Assembly (NCBI GenBank): GCA_045591925.1
Contig: JAZNTW010000047.1
Span: 1-56,892, forward strand
DNA from: Firm-04 sp045591925
Lineage (GTDB): Bacteria; Bacillota; Clostridia; Oscillospirales; Ruminococcaceae
Length of the DNA: 56,892 bases
Direction of reading: 5' to 3'
The position numbers and the translations under genes were made by a program. Positions 9,255 through 17,918 of this stretch are shown piece after piece (position 1 is the stretch's first letter; each line of letters opens with the position of its first letter). The notes below the pieces were generated by a model that saw only the letters and a program-made list of their open reading frames with translations, was not told where the DNA came from and did not search any database.

Positions 9255-9814
9255 GTGATCATCGAAGCAATCAAGGAACTGCTTCTGGAGCTTGCTTTTG
9301 CATTGGGTATATGCTGCGTGGTTGCCGTGATCCTCCTAGTGGTTGTGCTCCGCATTTTACACGAGGAAAAAGTCAAATATGAAAATCGTCCTGTTATAGA
9401 AGATAGCACGCCGCCGCAGATTCAGACAAGCCGCAACATTGGTGGAATTATCACGGAAATACGTGAAATTCGGAGTGCTGTATACGGAAAACCGCAAATC
9501 GGTATTTTGAGTTCGCCATCAGCTATGATCCCGGCAGCGGCTCGCAAACCGCACTCATCGGCATCCGGACAAACGGCGAAACACCGGTCTGGCAAAGCAG
9601 CGACAAGGTTCGTTTGCGGTATTTTCAACAGCCGTTACTCCCTGTGACCGACGAGGATCGCTTCGCGGCTGCGACTGCCTGCGGTGCCCTGCCCAAGCGC
9701 AGTCTGCATTTTCGCGAAATCGGCGATATTCCCACCGATGAGACTGCTTCCGTCATTTTCGCATCGGATGTCAAGGCATTGGAAGCGTATCTCCGTTTGC
9801 CGCCTCAGAAATAG
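9255..9814 (+). pseudogene. Frameshifted paralogue of the preceding membrane protein
   Basis: The first frame (GTG start at 9255) gives a membrane helix then a soluble start down to about residue 80. It then degenerates, while frame +2 carries a convincing continuation from about 9500 (R-Y-F-E-F-A-I-S-Y-D-P-G-S-G) to a stop at 9812-9814. Joining the frames needs one extra base near 9481-9505, for example a lost C before CGG at 9500. The rebuilt product is about 186 residues and shares the F-Q-Q pattern with 8504-9154. The upstream ribosome site is weak. A sequencing error or programmed -1 frameshift would be alternatives to decay. Confidence 0.65.
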
Positions 9815-9955
9815 CCGATTGATCCGCAATATCATACAAAAATGCAGTCACAGTGTCAGTCTGCTTGCAAGCGGATTTTTCTGTAGATTCCGGATATTCG
9901 CGTGATACTGCGCGATTGACGATTTATTTTGCTCAAAAAGAAAGGTTTTTGCTTC

Positions 9956-12775
9956 ATGTTAGATAAAATCATCATCCGCGGCGCGAGAGAACATAATCTC
10001 AAAAATGTCAATCTCGAAATACCGCGCGATAAACTGATTGTATTCACAGGACTTTCCGGCTCTGGAAAGTCCTCTCTTGCCTTTGATACCATCTATGCGG
10101 ACGGTCAGCGGCGTTATATGGAATCGCTTTCCTCTTATGCGCGGCAGTTTTTGGGACAGATGGAAAAGCCCGATGTAGACAGCATCGACGGTCTCTCCCC
10201 AGCCATCTCCATCGACCAGAAAACAACCTCGAAAAATCCGCGCTCCACAGTCGGTACGGTCACGGAAATCTATGATTATCTGCGACTGCTGTATGCGCGC
10301 ATCGGCATTCCGCACTGCCCCATCTGCGGCAGAGAAATTTTACAGCAGACCGTTGATCAGATTACCGACCAAATTCTGGAACTGCCGGAGGGAACAAAAT
10401 TTCAGCTTCTTGCCCCGATTGTACGCGGCAGAAAGGGCGAATACGCAAAGGAACTTGAACAGGCAAAAAAATCCGGCTATGTCCGTGTGCGTGTGGACGG
10501 CATCATCTATGATCTCAGCGAACCAATCAAGATGAACAAAAACCAGAAGCATACCATCGAAATTGTCGTGGATCGCCTGATTGTACGCGATCATATTCGC
10601 TCTCGTCTGACCGACAGCATCGAAACCACAACTGCGCTCTCCGGCGGACTGGTGCTTGTAGACGTCATTGACGGTGAGGAACAGCTCTATTCGCTCTCCT
10701 ATGCCTGTCCGGAGCACGGCATTTCCGTTGAAGAACTGTCGCCGCGGATGTTCTCTTTCAACAATCCGTTCGGCGCGTGTGAAACCTGTACCGGTCTTGG
10801 CGTTTTCACGGAATTTGATCCGGAGCTGCTGATGCCGAATAAAAAACTGACCGTGCATGAGGGCGGCTTCAAGGTTCTCGGCTGGAACTGGAAAGATCCG
10901 AAATCCGTTGCAAATATGTATGCCAATGCGCTCCATGAGACCTACGGTGTTCCGCTTGATACGCCGCTTTGCGAGATGTCTCAAGAGCATATCGACCTGT
11001 TTCTCTGGGGAAACGGCGCGGAAAATCTCACGCTCTATCAAGCACCGGAATACGGCGGCGCAACCTATTATCACCCGTTTGAGGGACTAATTCCCAATCT
11101 GAAACGCCGCTATGCAATGGCATCACAATCCAACAAGGACACCTTGGAAGAATACAAGAGCAGCATTCTCTGTCCGGACTGCAAGGGCAGACGCTTAAAG
11201 CCGGTATCGCTTTCCGTCACGGTCGGCGGCATCGACATTGACGCGCTCTGTCATAAGAGTGTGCATGAGTTGGTCGAATTTTTCAATCAGATGCAGCTAA
11301 CCGAGCGACAAATGCTGATCGCAAGGCTGATCATAAAGGAAATTCGTGCAAGACTCGGCTTTCTCCAAAGCGTTGGACTCGGCTATCTGACGCTTGCACG
11401 TGCCGCAGGTTCACTCTCCGGCGGTGAAAGTCAGCGCATCCGGCTTGCCACGCAGATTGGTTCTTCACTGATGGGTGTGCTGTATATCCTCGATGAACCG
11501 AGCATCGGTCTGCATCAGCGTGACAATGAAAAGCTGATTGCAACACTGAAACGTCTGCGCGACTGCGGCAATACGCTGATTGTCGTTGAGCATGATGATG
11601 ACACGATGCGTGCAGCAGATTATATTGTCGATATCGGGCCGGGTGCAGGCGTACACGGCGGTGAAATTGTCTGTGCCGGAACGCTGGACGAGATTCTGAA
11701 ATGTGAAAAATCGGAAACGGGCGCATATTTATCCGGCAGAAAAAAGGTTCCGCTTCCCGAAAAACGGCGCAGCGGCTCCGGTGAGGAGCTTGTCATTTAC
11801 GGCGCAGAGGTCAACAATCTCCGGCATATTGATGTGCATTTTCCGCTTGGCTGCCTGATTTGCGTGACGGGCGTATCCGGATCCGGAAAATCCTCGCTTG
11901 TCAATGAGATTCTTTATAAATATCTTGCTACGCATCTCAACCGTGCCAAGCTACGCTCCACCGGCTATGATCATATCACCGGTATCGAAGCACTGGACAA
12001 GGTCATTTGCATTGACCAATCCCCGATTGGCAGGACCCCGCGCTCGAATCCGGCTACCTATACCGGCGTATTCGGTGACATCCGAGAACTGTTCGCGCAG
12101 ACGCAGGACGCAAAAAAACGCGGTTATGGCGCAGGCAGATTCTCATTCAATGTAAAAGGCGGCAGATGCGAAGCCTGCGAGGGCGACGGCATTGTGAAAA
12201 TCGAAATGCACTTTTTGCCGGATGTCTATGTCCCCTGTGATGTCTGCAAGGGCGCACGCTATAACCATGAAACACTCGAAGTCAAATACAAAGGCAAATC
12301 CATCTATGATGTACTGGAAATGACCGTCGAGGAGGGCTGCGAATTCTTCTCCGCAGTTCCGAAAATTGCGCGAAAGCTCAATACGCTCCGCGATGTGGGG
12401 CTTGGATATATCCGGATCGGGCAGCCTGCCACAACGCTTTCCGGCGGCGAGGCACAGCGCGTCAAGCTCTCCACGGAACTGCAGCGCCGTTCCACCGGAA
12501 AGACCATCTATATCCTCGATGAACCGACCACCGGCTTGCACAATGCCGATGTTCACCGTCTGATTGACATTTTGCAAAAGCTCGCAGACGGCGGCAATAC
12601 GCTTGTTGTCATTGAGCATAATATGGACGTCATCAAGGTCGCAGACCATATTATCGACTTGGGACCGGAGGGCGGCAACGGCGGCGGTATGATCGTTGCA
12701 GAGGGTACACCGGAGCAGATTGCAGCCTGTGAAGCCTCCTATACCGGCAAATTTTTGAAGCAGTATCTCAAATAA
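9956..12775 (+). CDS. uvrA: Excinuclease ABC subunit UvrA
   Basis: Damage-recognition ATPase of nucleotide excision repair; works as a dimer with UvrB. From the ATG at 9956 it has 939 residues, the usual length. Two ABC modules are visible: Walker A G-L-S-G-S-G-K-S-S-L at about residues 31-40 and G-V-S-G-S-G-K-S-S-L in the second half, each with an L-S-G-G-E signature. Zinc-binding CxxC pairs occur in the insertion (C-P-I-C near 117), and C-E-A-C / C-D-V-C form the C-terminal zinc finger. I chose 9956 rather than an in-frame ATG 27 bases upstream because the family begins M-x-D-K-I-I-I-R-G-A and AGAAAGG sits just before it. Confidence 0.97.
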   Translation: MLDKIIIRGAREHNLKNVNLEIPRDKLIVFTGLSGSGKSSLAFDTIYADGQRRYMESLSSYARQFLGQMEKPDVDSIDGLSPAISIDQKTTSKNPRSTVGTVTEIYDYLRLLYARIGIPHCPICGREILQQTVDQITDQILELPEGTKFQLLAPIVRGRKGEYAKELEQAKKSGYVRVRVDGIIYDLSEPIKMNKNQKHTIEIVVDRLIVRDHIRSRLTDSIETTTALSGGLVLVDVIDGEEQLYSLSYACPEHGISVEELSPRMFSFNNPFGACETCTGLGVFTEFDPELLMPNKKLTVHEGGFKVLGWNWKDPKSVANMYANALHETYGVPLDTPLCEMSQEHIDLFLWGNGAENLTLYQAPEYGGATYYHPFEGLIPNLKRRYAMASQSNKDTLEEYKSSILCPDCKGRRLKPVSLSVTVGGIDIDALCHKSVHELVEFFNQMQLTERQMLIARLIIKEIRARLGFLQSVGLGYLTLARAAGSLSGGESQRIRLATQIGSSLMGVLYILDEPSIGLHQRDNEKLIATLKRLRDCGNTLIVVEHDDDTMRAADYIVDIGPGAGVHGGEIVCAGTLDEILKCEKSETGAYLSGRKKVPLPEKRRSGSGEELVIYGAEVNNLRHIDVHFPLGCLICVTGVSGSGKSSLVNEILYKYLATHLNRAKLRSTGYDHITGIEALDKVICIDQSPIGRTPRSNPATYTGVFGDIRELFAQTQDAKKRGYGAGRFSFNVKGGRCEACEGDGIVKIEMHFLPDVYVPCDVCKGARYNHETLEVKYKGKSIYDVLEMTVEEGCEFFSAVPKIARKLNTLRDVGLGYIRIGQPATTLSGGEAQRVKLSTELQRRSTGKTIYILDEPTTGLHNADVHRLIDILQKLADGGNTLVVIEHNMDVIKVADHIIDLGPEGGNGGGMIVAEGTPEQIAACEASYTGKFLKQYLK

Positions 12776-12781
12776 TAACAG

Positions 12782-12821
12782 AACCGCTGATATGTTTTTT
12801 ACGCATATCAGCGGTTATTTT
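12782..12821 (+). terminator. uvrA terminator
   Basis: A perfect 13-bp inverted repeat (12782-12794 with 12804-12816) has a 9-base loop and is followed by ATTTTC. It lies between the convergent uvrA and serpin genes. The T tract is short, so it may act on the plus strand only moderately, but the position fits a shared terminator. Confidence 0.8.
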
Positions 12822-12827
12822 CTATGA

Positions 12828-13940
12828 TTATGGAAATTGGTTGACTGTTCCGGCAATCAGCGGAAGCCCATATTGCCGATCTACGACAAAATAAACAAAT
12901 GGATGATCCAGCGTGATATGCTCGGCAGGCTTTGCAGAAGAACCATCCGATTGCAGCGTATAAATGGATTCCGTTGTACCGCGTCCGATGTTCAGCGAAA
13001 CGCTCTGAACAATCTGCTCGACCCCGATATCCGGCATCAGCGCCGCAATATCCTGCGTCAATTCTGTTTCGAGAACAGGAATACTGGTACGCAGCGTGGT
13101 GTCCCATCCGCTGCGAATATAGCCGGTCAGCTGCTGCGCACTCATACTGCTTAAAAATTCTGCGGTTGAACCGGATTTCGGCATCAGCGCAAGAAACATA
13201 TATTTCTGACCGATACAATTTCTGCGCAGACCCTTTACTGCATCGTCTTCAATATAAACAGCTTGGTCAAAATCCTTGCAGAGAAACGGCACGGACAGCT
13301 GACTGCCATCAGCATTATAAAACAGCACATTCCGCACCTCATTATCGCCATAGGTACTGCTCCAGATCGCATCGAAAGCCACTGCGCCTACCATTGCTGC
13401 CTCAGTGTTCTGCGGCGCGGTGATTTCGTCCAGAACGCCGCCTGTCGCATCGGTCACCCACTGATTCAGATGCTCCGGCAATCGTTCCGCAGCAAATACG
13501 CGCGTGCCGCTGAGTCCCTGATACAGACTGAGCTGCTCCTTCGTCAGCAATTTTTCATCTGCCGGCGGCAGCCAAAGCGACTGTGCTTCGGTCAGCGCAT
13601 TCTGCGTATTGCGCCACTTGACAAAATAGCTGTTCAGCTCGGAAAGCGGCATTCCGCCAAAGCAATCGGTATTTTCGTCGCCGGCATTGCCATTTGCGGC
13701 AGTCAGCCACGCCTCGGCGGCAAGATAGGGCGAAATCAGATATTCTTCATCCGCTGCGTATTCGACAGTCTGGCGAAGCAGGGACATCGTAAACTGCATC
13801 TGCGCGTCGCGAAACGTCTCATCGCCTTTTTTTTCTTCGATTTCCAACGGCTTGACGCGCTTTGTCAGCTCCGGACTTCCGCAGGCGGACAGCAGCATTG
13901 CCGAACAGATTGCGGCAATCAGAATATGTATCCTCATCAT
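12828..13940 (-). CDS. Lipoprotein serpin with atypical reactive loop
   Basis: About 370 residues: a signal peptide with lipobox (L-L-S-A-C-G) followed by a serpin fold. The shutter region reads L-I-S-P-Y-L-A-A-E-A-W instead of the usual ISPxS, and the C-terminal strand is D-H-P-F-V-Y-F-V-V-D...P-L-I-A-G-T-V, a clear serpin C-terminus. The hinge of the reactive-centre loop is G-R-G-T-T-E-S-I-Y-T-L, where inhibitory serpins have a run of small residues, so it may not insert as an inhibitor. Start at 13940 because AGGAGT lies 6 bases upstream; the longer frame lacks a site. It is the last gene of the sigma-factor operon, 16 bases after the other serpin. Confidence 0.85.
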   Translation of the reverse strand: MMRIHILIAAICSAMLLSACGSPELTKRVKPLEIEEKKGDETFRDAQMQFTMSLLRQTVEYAADEEYLISPYLAAEAWLTAANGNAGDENTDCFGGMPLSELNSYFVKWRNTQNALTEAQSLWLPPADEKLLTKEQLSLYQGLSGTRVFAAERLPEHLNQWVTDATGGVLDEITAPQNTEAAMVGAVAFDAIWSSTYGDNEVRNVLFYNADGSQLSVPFLCKDFDQAVYIEDDAVKGLRRNCIGQKYMFLALMPKSGSTAEFLSSMSAQQLTGYIRSGWDTTLRTSIPVLETELTQDIAALMPDIGVEQIVQSVSLNIGRGTTESIYTLQSDGSSAKPAEHITLDHPFVYFVVDRQYGLPLIAGTVNQFP

Positions 13941-13956
13941 GCAAACTCCTGTAAGA

Positions 13957-15225
13957 TTATTGCGGTATTTCATTCATCACGCCGGCAAACAGCGGCATCA
14001 TCGTATCCGTCTCGACAATCATATAGATAAACGGTCTCATCATTGTCAAAAATACCGTATCCTCCTCGATACTGGATACTACGACCGCATCCGTACCTGC
14101 GGCTGCCTTAGTACCTGTCATACTGACTGCAATTTGAGTTTTTTGCATCACTTCGCTCACAAAGAGTCCGTCAGAATGCTCCGCGAGCTTTGAGAAATCT
14201 GCTTGCCCTAAATCAAATACATCGGATATTCCCATTGCCTGAAGCTCCGGAATCAGATGCGCTTCATATGAAGTCGAAAACTGCGGTACCCAAAGCTTCA
14301 GATCCACGTTTTTCGGATTGCAAAGCATCTGATTCAGCGCGTCCGGCTGGAGTTGTTCCAGATACGCCTGCGGCGTCATTCCATCATGCGGCATAATCGC
14401 CACAAACGCATATTTTCCATCGGCATAGCTCTTGATGAAGCCGTCTGCATTCTCATCGCACAGATACTGCTCATCGCCGGCGCCTTGCATCATATCCACT
14501 TCCTGTTCAAAGCTGTTCGGGCGCATATTATGCGCATAAAAAGTATATTTATCCTGACCATCAAACGCCTCTCGCCAAACTGCGTCCATAGAAGCCGCAT
14601 TGAACAGATACATGACAGCGGTTTCGGACATCGGCTCGGAGAGCATTTCCGGAATCATACCATCCGTCTGCGCTTTGAACCATTTGTTGATTTTATTTAC
14701 AGCAAAGTCATTAAACGCGTCCTCGGTGACGTTCGCGTCATAGAATTGCTGTGCTATATTCTGGATATTATTTTGTATTTTCACATCTGCATTGCGGTTC
14801 ACCCAGATCGCATTCGCGGAATGAAATGTGCATTGCTGATCGCTTACCAAGGACTCTCGAAGCATATTTATTGCGACATTGAGGGAATCCAGCGATACGC
14901 CGCCGAACGCCTGCTCTATTTCCATACGCGTATTGCCATCGGTACCGTTGGCAGTCAGGGCAAGCGCCTGCATGACAGAATACGGCGAAATCAAAACATT
15001 GCCATCCGGATCGTTCCGCACTTTCTCGCGCAGAAGATTCACCGAAAAGGCAGTCTGCGCCATCATGATATCCGCTTCGGCAGATTCATCCAACGTTTGC
15101 TGTGCAAGCTGTGATGCAATATTGTTCGCTTCATTCGTTCCGGAAGCCGTGCCGCAGCCGGTCAGACTGACGCAAAGCGTCGCCGCTGCAAGCAGAATCG
15201 CCATCTTTGGATTTTGTGTCATCAT
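13957..15225 (-). CDS. Lipoprotein serpin, probably inhibitory
   Basis: 422 residues: lipoprotein signal (lipobox S-L-T-G-C-G), a linker, then a full serpin domain. The shutter motif V-L-I-S-P-Y-S-V-M-Q-A-L-A-L-T-A-N-G is textbook. The hinge reads G-T-K-A-A-A-G-T-D-A, close to the G-T-E-A-A-A-A-T consensus of inhibitory serpins. The C-terminal signature R-P-F-I-Y-M-I-V-E-T...P-L-F-A-G-V-M-N is intact. The scissile region lies in V-V-V-S-S-I-E-E-D-T-V. Family knowledge: inhibitory serpins trap serine or cysteine proteases covalently. Membrane anchoring suggests it protects the cell surface. GGAG lies before the ATG; the gene is 17 bases after the Ig-like lipoprotein. Confidence 0.93.
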   Translation of the reverse strand: MMTQNPKMAILLAAATLCVSLTGCGTASGTNEANNIASQLAQQTLDESAEADIMMAQTAFSVNLLREKVRNDPDGNVLISPYSVMQALALTANGTDGNTRMEIEQAFGGVSLDSLNVAINMLRESLVSDQQCTFHSANAIWVNRNADVKIQNNIQNIAQQFYDANVTEDAFNDFAVNKINKWFKAQTDGMIPEMLSEPMSETAVMYLFNAASMDAVWREAFDGQDKYTFYAHNMRPNSFEQEVDMMQGAGDEQYLCDENADGFIKSYADGKYAFVAIMPHDGMTPQAYLEQLQPDALNQMLCNPKNVDLKLWVPQFSTSYEAHLIPELQAMGISDVFDLGQADFSKLAEHSDGLFVSEVMQKTQIAVSMTGTKAAAGTDAVVVSSIEEDTVFLTMMRPFIYMIVETDTMMPLFAGVMNEIPQ

Positions 15226-15242
15226 AGTATTTCTCCTTTCAT

Positions 15243-16085
15243 TTACGTAACTTTGAAACGCGCTTCAACTCCTGCAAGATATACTGCATATTCACCCGTC
15301 TGTAATTCCAGACCGGAAAAATCCGAAAGCGTTAATGTCCACATTTCACAAGCGTCAGGTGCCAGCGTCATGCCATTCTGCGCCGCGGGGCTGTCTTTTG
15401 AAAACGGCGTCATGCTGACAAAGCCATCTCCGAACTGCTCGATGCCGAAATCCTCGTTCGTAAACGTATAATCCGAATCGCCGGCATTGATGAGCCGGAC
15501 AGCGATTTCCTTTGTACCGGCAGGATAGGATTCCTGTTCGACATCCATGATGATTTGATTTTCCATCTGAACGGGCATTTCACCGTCTGCGGAAACGGTA
15601 AATTCTGCGGCAATATCGCCAACCTGAATCCGATACTGCCCACTATCCTTGATATCCAGCGGCAGGTCATAATGCGCGGAGATATCGAACGTCAGAGTCG
15701 CGTCACCATGCGCAGGTACTACGATTGCCATCTCCGTGAAATAATCCCCATTCTCCCGATAGGGAATCTCCACATAGGCAGATTCCGACGGCTGGAAGCT
15801 GGAGAGCGCAAATCGTTCCGGCAAACAATAATCTTCATCGGTATCATTTGCGACAAATAGCTTGATTTCGCTGACATCCGGCGGATACACCGCCTCCATC
15901 GTATTGACCACAATGCCTGCCACGCCCGGCAGACCGGCATCGCTGCTCCCTGCGGCTTGTTCGGCGGCAATCTCGGTTTCCGGCGGCGTATGATCCACGC
16001 GCTCAATCATGGCGGTTTCCTGATCATTACAGCCGGTCAGCAGCACAGCGGCGCAAATCATCGCACAAAAGCGAAATACTTTCAT
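15243..16085 (-). CDS. Lipoprotein with two Ig-like beta-sandwich domains
   Basis: 280 residues: signal peptide with lipobox (L-L-T-G-C-N), a low-complexity linker to about residue 55, then two tandem domains of about 100 residues. Each begins with a V/I-x-x-x-Y-P strand, has an aromatic-rich middle and ends in G-x-Y-x-x-x-x-x (Q-Y-R-I-Q-V and E-Y-A-V-Y-L). This matches the bacterial Ig-like domains found in Firmicute lipoproteins (Big_14-like; assignment by eye). It lies between the anti-sigma-like gene and the serpins, with GGAGGGAG before the ATG. A surface-sensing or spacer role is inference. Confidence 0.8.
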   Translation of the reverse strand: MKVFRFCAMICAAVLLTGCNDQETAMIERVDHTPPETEIAAEQAAGSSDAGLPGVAGIVVNTMEAVYPPDVSEIKLFVANDTDEDYCLPERFALSSFQPSESAYVEIPYRENGDYFTEMAIVVPAHGDATLTFDISAHYDLPLDIKDSGQYRIQVGDIAAEFTVSADGEMPVQMENQIIMDVEQESYPAGTKEIAVRLINAGDSDYTFTNEDFGIEQFGDGFVSMTPFSKDSPAAQNGMTLAPDACEMWTLTLSDFSGLELQTGEYAVYLAGVEARFKVT

Positions 16086-16097
16086 AAGACTCCCTCC

Positions 16098-16841
16098 TCA
16101 CGAAATTGTAAGTTGTTCCTTTAATTCCTCTGCTAGACTCCGAAACGCATCCTCGTCACCCGGAAAATCACCTTCGCTGAACACGCTGAGAAGCGCCCGA
16201 TTCACAGAAAATTCTGTATGGAAGCTGCCGTCAACTATATGCCTCACGGTGATTTCATCCGAAGCCGAATCCCTATATTCCGTCATGTAGACAGTGAGCA
16301 TTCGATTGCCGTTCTCGTCATGATACAAAAACGCATATTGTCCATGCGTACTGAATTTTGCGTCCGGCGCCCATTCCAGCGTATAGCCGCCGAGGGACTC
16401 GGGCATCGGATTGACCGAAAGCACGTCAAAAAACTCTGCTGCCGTCAGATCGGTGGCGTGATCCGCTTCCGGTGAAGCCTCTGCGCCGCTCTCCTGTTCC
16501 TGCTTTTCGTCTGCCACATCGTCACACGACACCTCTCCTTCACACCAAGCCTCTTCCTCAAATGTTTCTGCATTGTTCAGGATTTGGTCGGCAGCAGCTG
16601 ACGATTCGCAATATTCCGCGGCAGAATCCTTCCTGACATGATCCGGCAGAATAGAGTATAGAGAATTGTTCTGGACGTCCATCGAAATCCGGAACATCAG
16701 CGCGCCGCCGATCAGTACAAAACAGGCTGCAAACGCAGCGGTACGTACAAAGAACTGTTTTCGGCTGCGCTTTTTCTGCGCAAGATAGACCTGACTGCGA
16801 CGGAGCACTTCAGCCTGAAATTCCTCGTTCGTCATTCTCAT
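16098..16841 (-). CDS. Single-pass anti-sigma-like membrane protein
   Basis: 247 residues: a short basic cytoplasmic N-terminus (about 1-30), one membrane helix (about 31-50) and an acidic extracytoplasmic part. The latter has a disordered Glu/Ala/Asp stretch (about 85-130) followed by a folded C-terminal domain of about 110 residues. Its ATG overlaps the sigma-factor stop by 4 bases (ATGA), which is typical of sigma/anti-sigma pairs. I see no zinc-binding H-x3-C-x2-C motif of the ZAS anti-sigma family. The anti-sigma role rests on topology and coupling, not on a recognised domain. Confidence 0.72.
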   Translation of the reverse strand: MRMTNEEFQAEVLRRSQVYLAQKKRSRKQFFVRTAAFAACFVLIGGALMFRISMDVQNNSLYSILPDHVRKDSAAEYCESSAAADQILNNAETFEEEAWCEGEVSCDDVADEKQEQESGAEASPEADHATDLTAAEFFDVLSVNPMPESLGGYTLEWAPDAKFSTHGQYAFLYHDENGNRMLTVYMTEYRDSASDEITVRHIVDGSFHTEFSVNRALLSVFSEGDFPGDEDAFRSLAEELKEQLTIS

Positions 16842-17392
16842 AAAGCGTGCTCCCCCCTTTCACCGAGCAGACTCCGAAGCGTCTGCTTGGCGCGATACAG
16901 CAGATTATCCACCTGCTTGCGTGTTTTCTTCATAATTCTAGCGGCGTCCTCATAGGAACATTCCTCAAAATAGACCAGATGCACGGCGATCTGCTGCGGC
17001 TCAGGAAGCTGACTGATCGCCTCATGGAGCCGGCGTTTCTCGTCATTGCAGAGCACCTGCTCCTCCAAATCCTGCGAATCCGCGAGCTGCTCGGCAGTTT
17101 CCTCGTCAATCGAAACCGCCGGATGCCGTTTCTGTTTGCGCAGATAATCAAGCGATCTGCTCCGCGCCATCACAAATAAATACGTCTTCAAAGACGACTT
17201 GAAATTAAATTTTTGCGGATTCACTACAAGCTGCATGAATACATCCGCAGCGATATCCTCTGCGGCACAGATATCATGCACATATCGCTGGATAAAGAAA
17301 GTCACCGGATCGCGGTAAGCCTCAATAATCTCAGCAAATGCGGTCTGATCTCCGTCGAGAAACCGACGATAGATAAGAGCGTCCTGTTCCAT
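16838..17392 (-). CDS. ECF-type RNA polymerase sigma factor
   Basis: 184 residues with the two-domain layout of ECF (group 4) sigma factors: region 2 near residues 20-80 (D-I-A-A-D-V-F-M-Q-L in the core-binding helix and A-R-S-R-S-L-D-Y-L-R-K for -10 reading) and region 4 near 125-178 with helix-turn-helix Y-E-D-A-A-R-I-M-K-K-T-R-K-Q-V-D-N-L-L. I start at 17392 because GGAG sits 7 bases before that ATG; the longer frame to 17446 has no ribosome site. It heads the five-gene serpin operon. ECF sigma factors usually drive their own promoter, so the operon is probably autoregulated. Confidence 0.92.
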   Translation of the reverse strand: MEQDALIYRRFLDGDQTAFAEIIEAYRDPVTFFIQRYVHDICAAEDIAADVFMQLVVNPQKFNFKSSLKTYLFVMARSRSLDYLRKQKRHPAVSIDEETAEQLADSQDLEEQVLCNDEKRRLHEAISQLPEPQQIAVHLVYFEECSYEDAARIMKKTRKQVDNLLYRAKQTLRSLLGERGEHAL

Positions 17393-17581
17393 AAATTTTC
17401 TCCGATCTGCCGGAAGTATTCGATACTTCCTGAAAGCTGCTTTCATATATTGATACGTTCCGGCGGTTTCGTTTCCTCATATTCCGAATAAAATTCAGCA
17501 TTTTGCACAAGGTTTATCAATAGTTTATATATAATCGGTAGATTTGATGCAATACCCCTTGCTATTTTTCGCAAAATATGA

Positions 17582-17587
17582 TATAGT
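17582..17587 (+). promoter_or_regulatory. Promoter -10 of candidate small RNA
   Basis: TATAGT at 17582-17587 is preceded by TTGCTA at 17559-17564 with a 17-base spacer. The unit points rightwards, away from the sigma-factor operon. No coding frame with a ribosome site follows before two hairpins at 17606-17636 and 17662-17682. Confidence 0.45.
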
Positions 17588-17593
17588 TATATT

Positions 17594-17690
17594 GTTTGAT
17601 ACCGTCCTGCTCTGACACCCTCTCATGCAGAGCAGGAAGCCCTCTCTTTTTTTCAGATGGAAACCGTCCGTGCAGGGCGGTTTTCTTTTG
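17594..17690 (+). ncRNA. Candidate small RNA with two hairpins
   Basis: The segment downstream of the 17559-17587 promoter folds into a perfect 9-bp hairpin (17606-17614 with 17628-17636, 13-base loop) followed by a T7 run. A second 8-bp hairpin (17662-17669 with 17675-17682, one G-U) ends in TTCTTTT like an intrinsic terminator. It matches no RNA family I know. An alternative is that the hairpins are stray terminators protecting the divergent intergenic region. The rest of 17393-17880 holds no gene I can support. Confidence 0.4.
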
Positions 17691-17883
17691 AAATTCCCAC
17701 AAAGCCAGAAAATTTGCCTTTACGAATCTACGTGCAATTTTCCGCGCTACTGCGAAAAAATTCTCTTGCAGAACACAGGCGCACCGGTAAAAAAACGTGC
17801 GCTGCCGCTGCAAACCATATTTTCTACCATTATAATACAAAATCACAAAAAAAGCAAGAGTGCGGATTCTTTTCCGGAATCAC

Positions 17884-17912
17884 TTGACAGTCAGGCGCGG
17901 CTGTGATATAAT
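17884..17912 (+). promoter_or_regulatory. Consensus promoter of the polyamine cluster
   Basis: TTGACA at 17884-17889 and TATAAT at 17907-17912 have a 17-base spacer, a perfect sigma-A match. Start of transcription is predicted near 17919, leaving a leader of about 160 nt before speA. Confidence 0.88.
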
Positions 17913-17918
17913 AAATAT

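Noticed and set aside
17562..17846. 94-codon minus-strand frame between the sigma operon and speA
   Set aside because: No ribosome site, random composition, and it runs through the two hairpins better explained as RNA structure.
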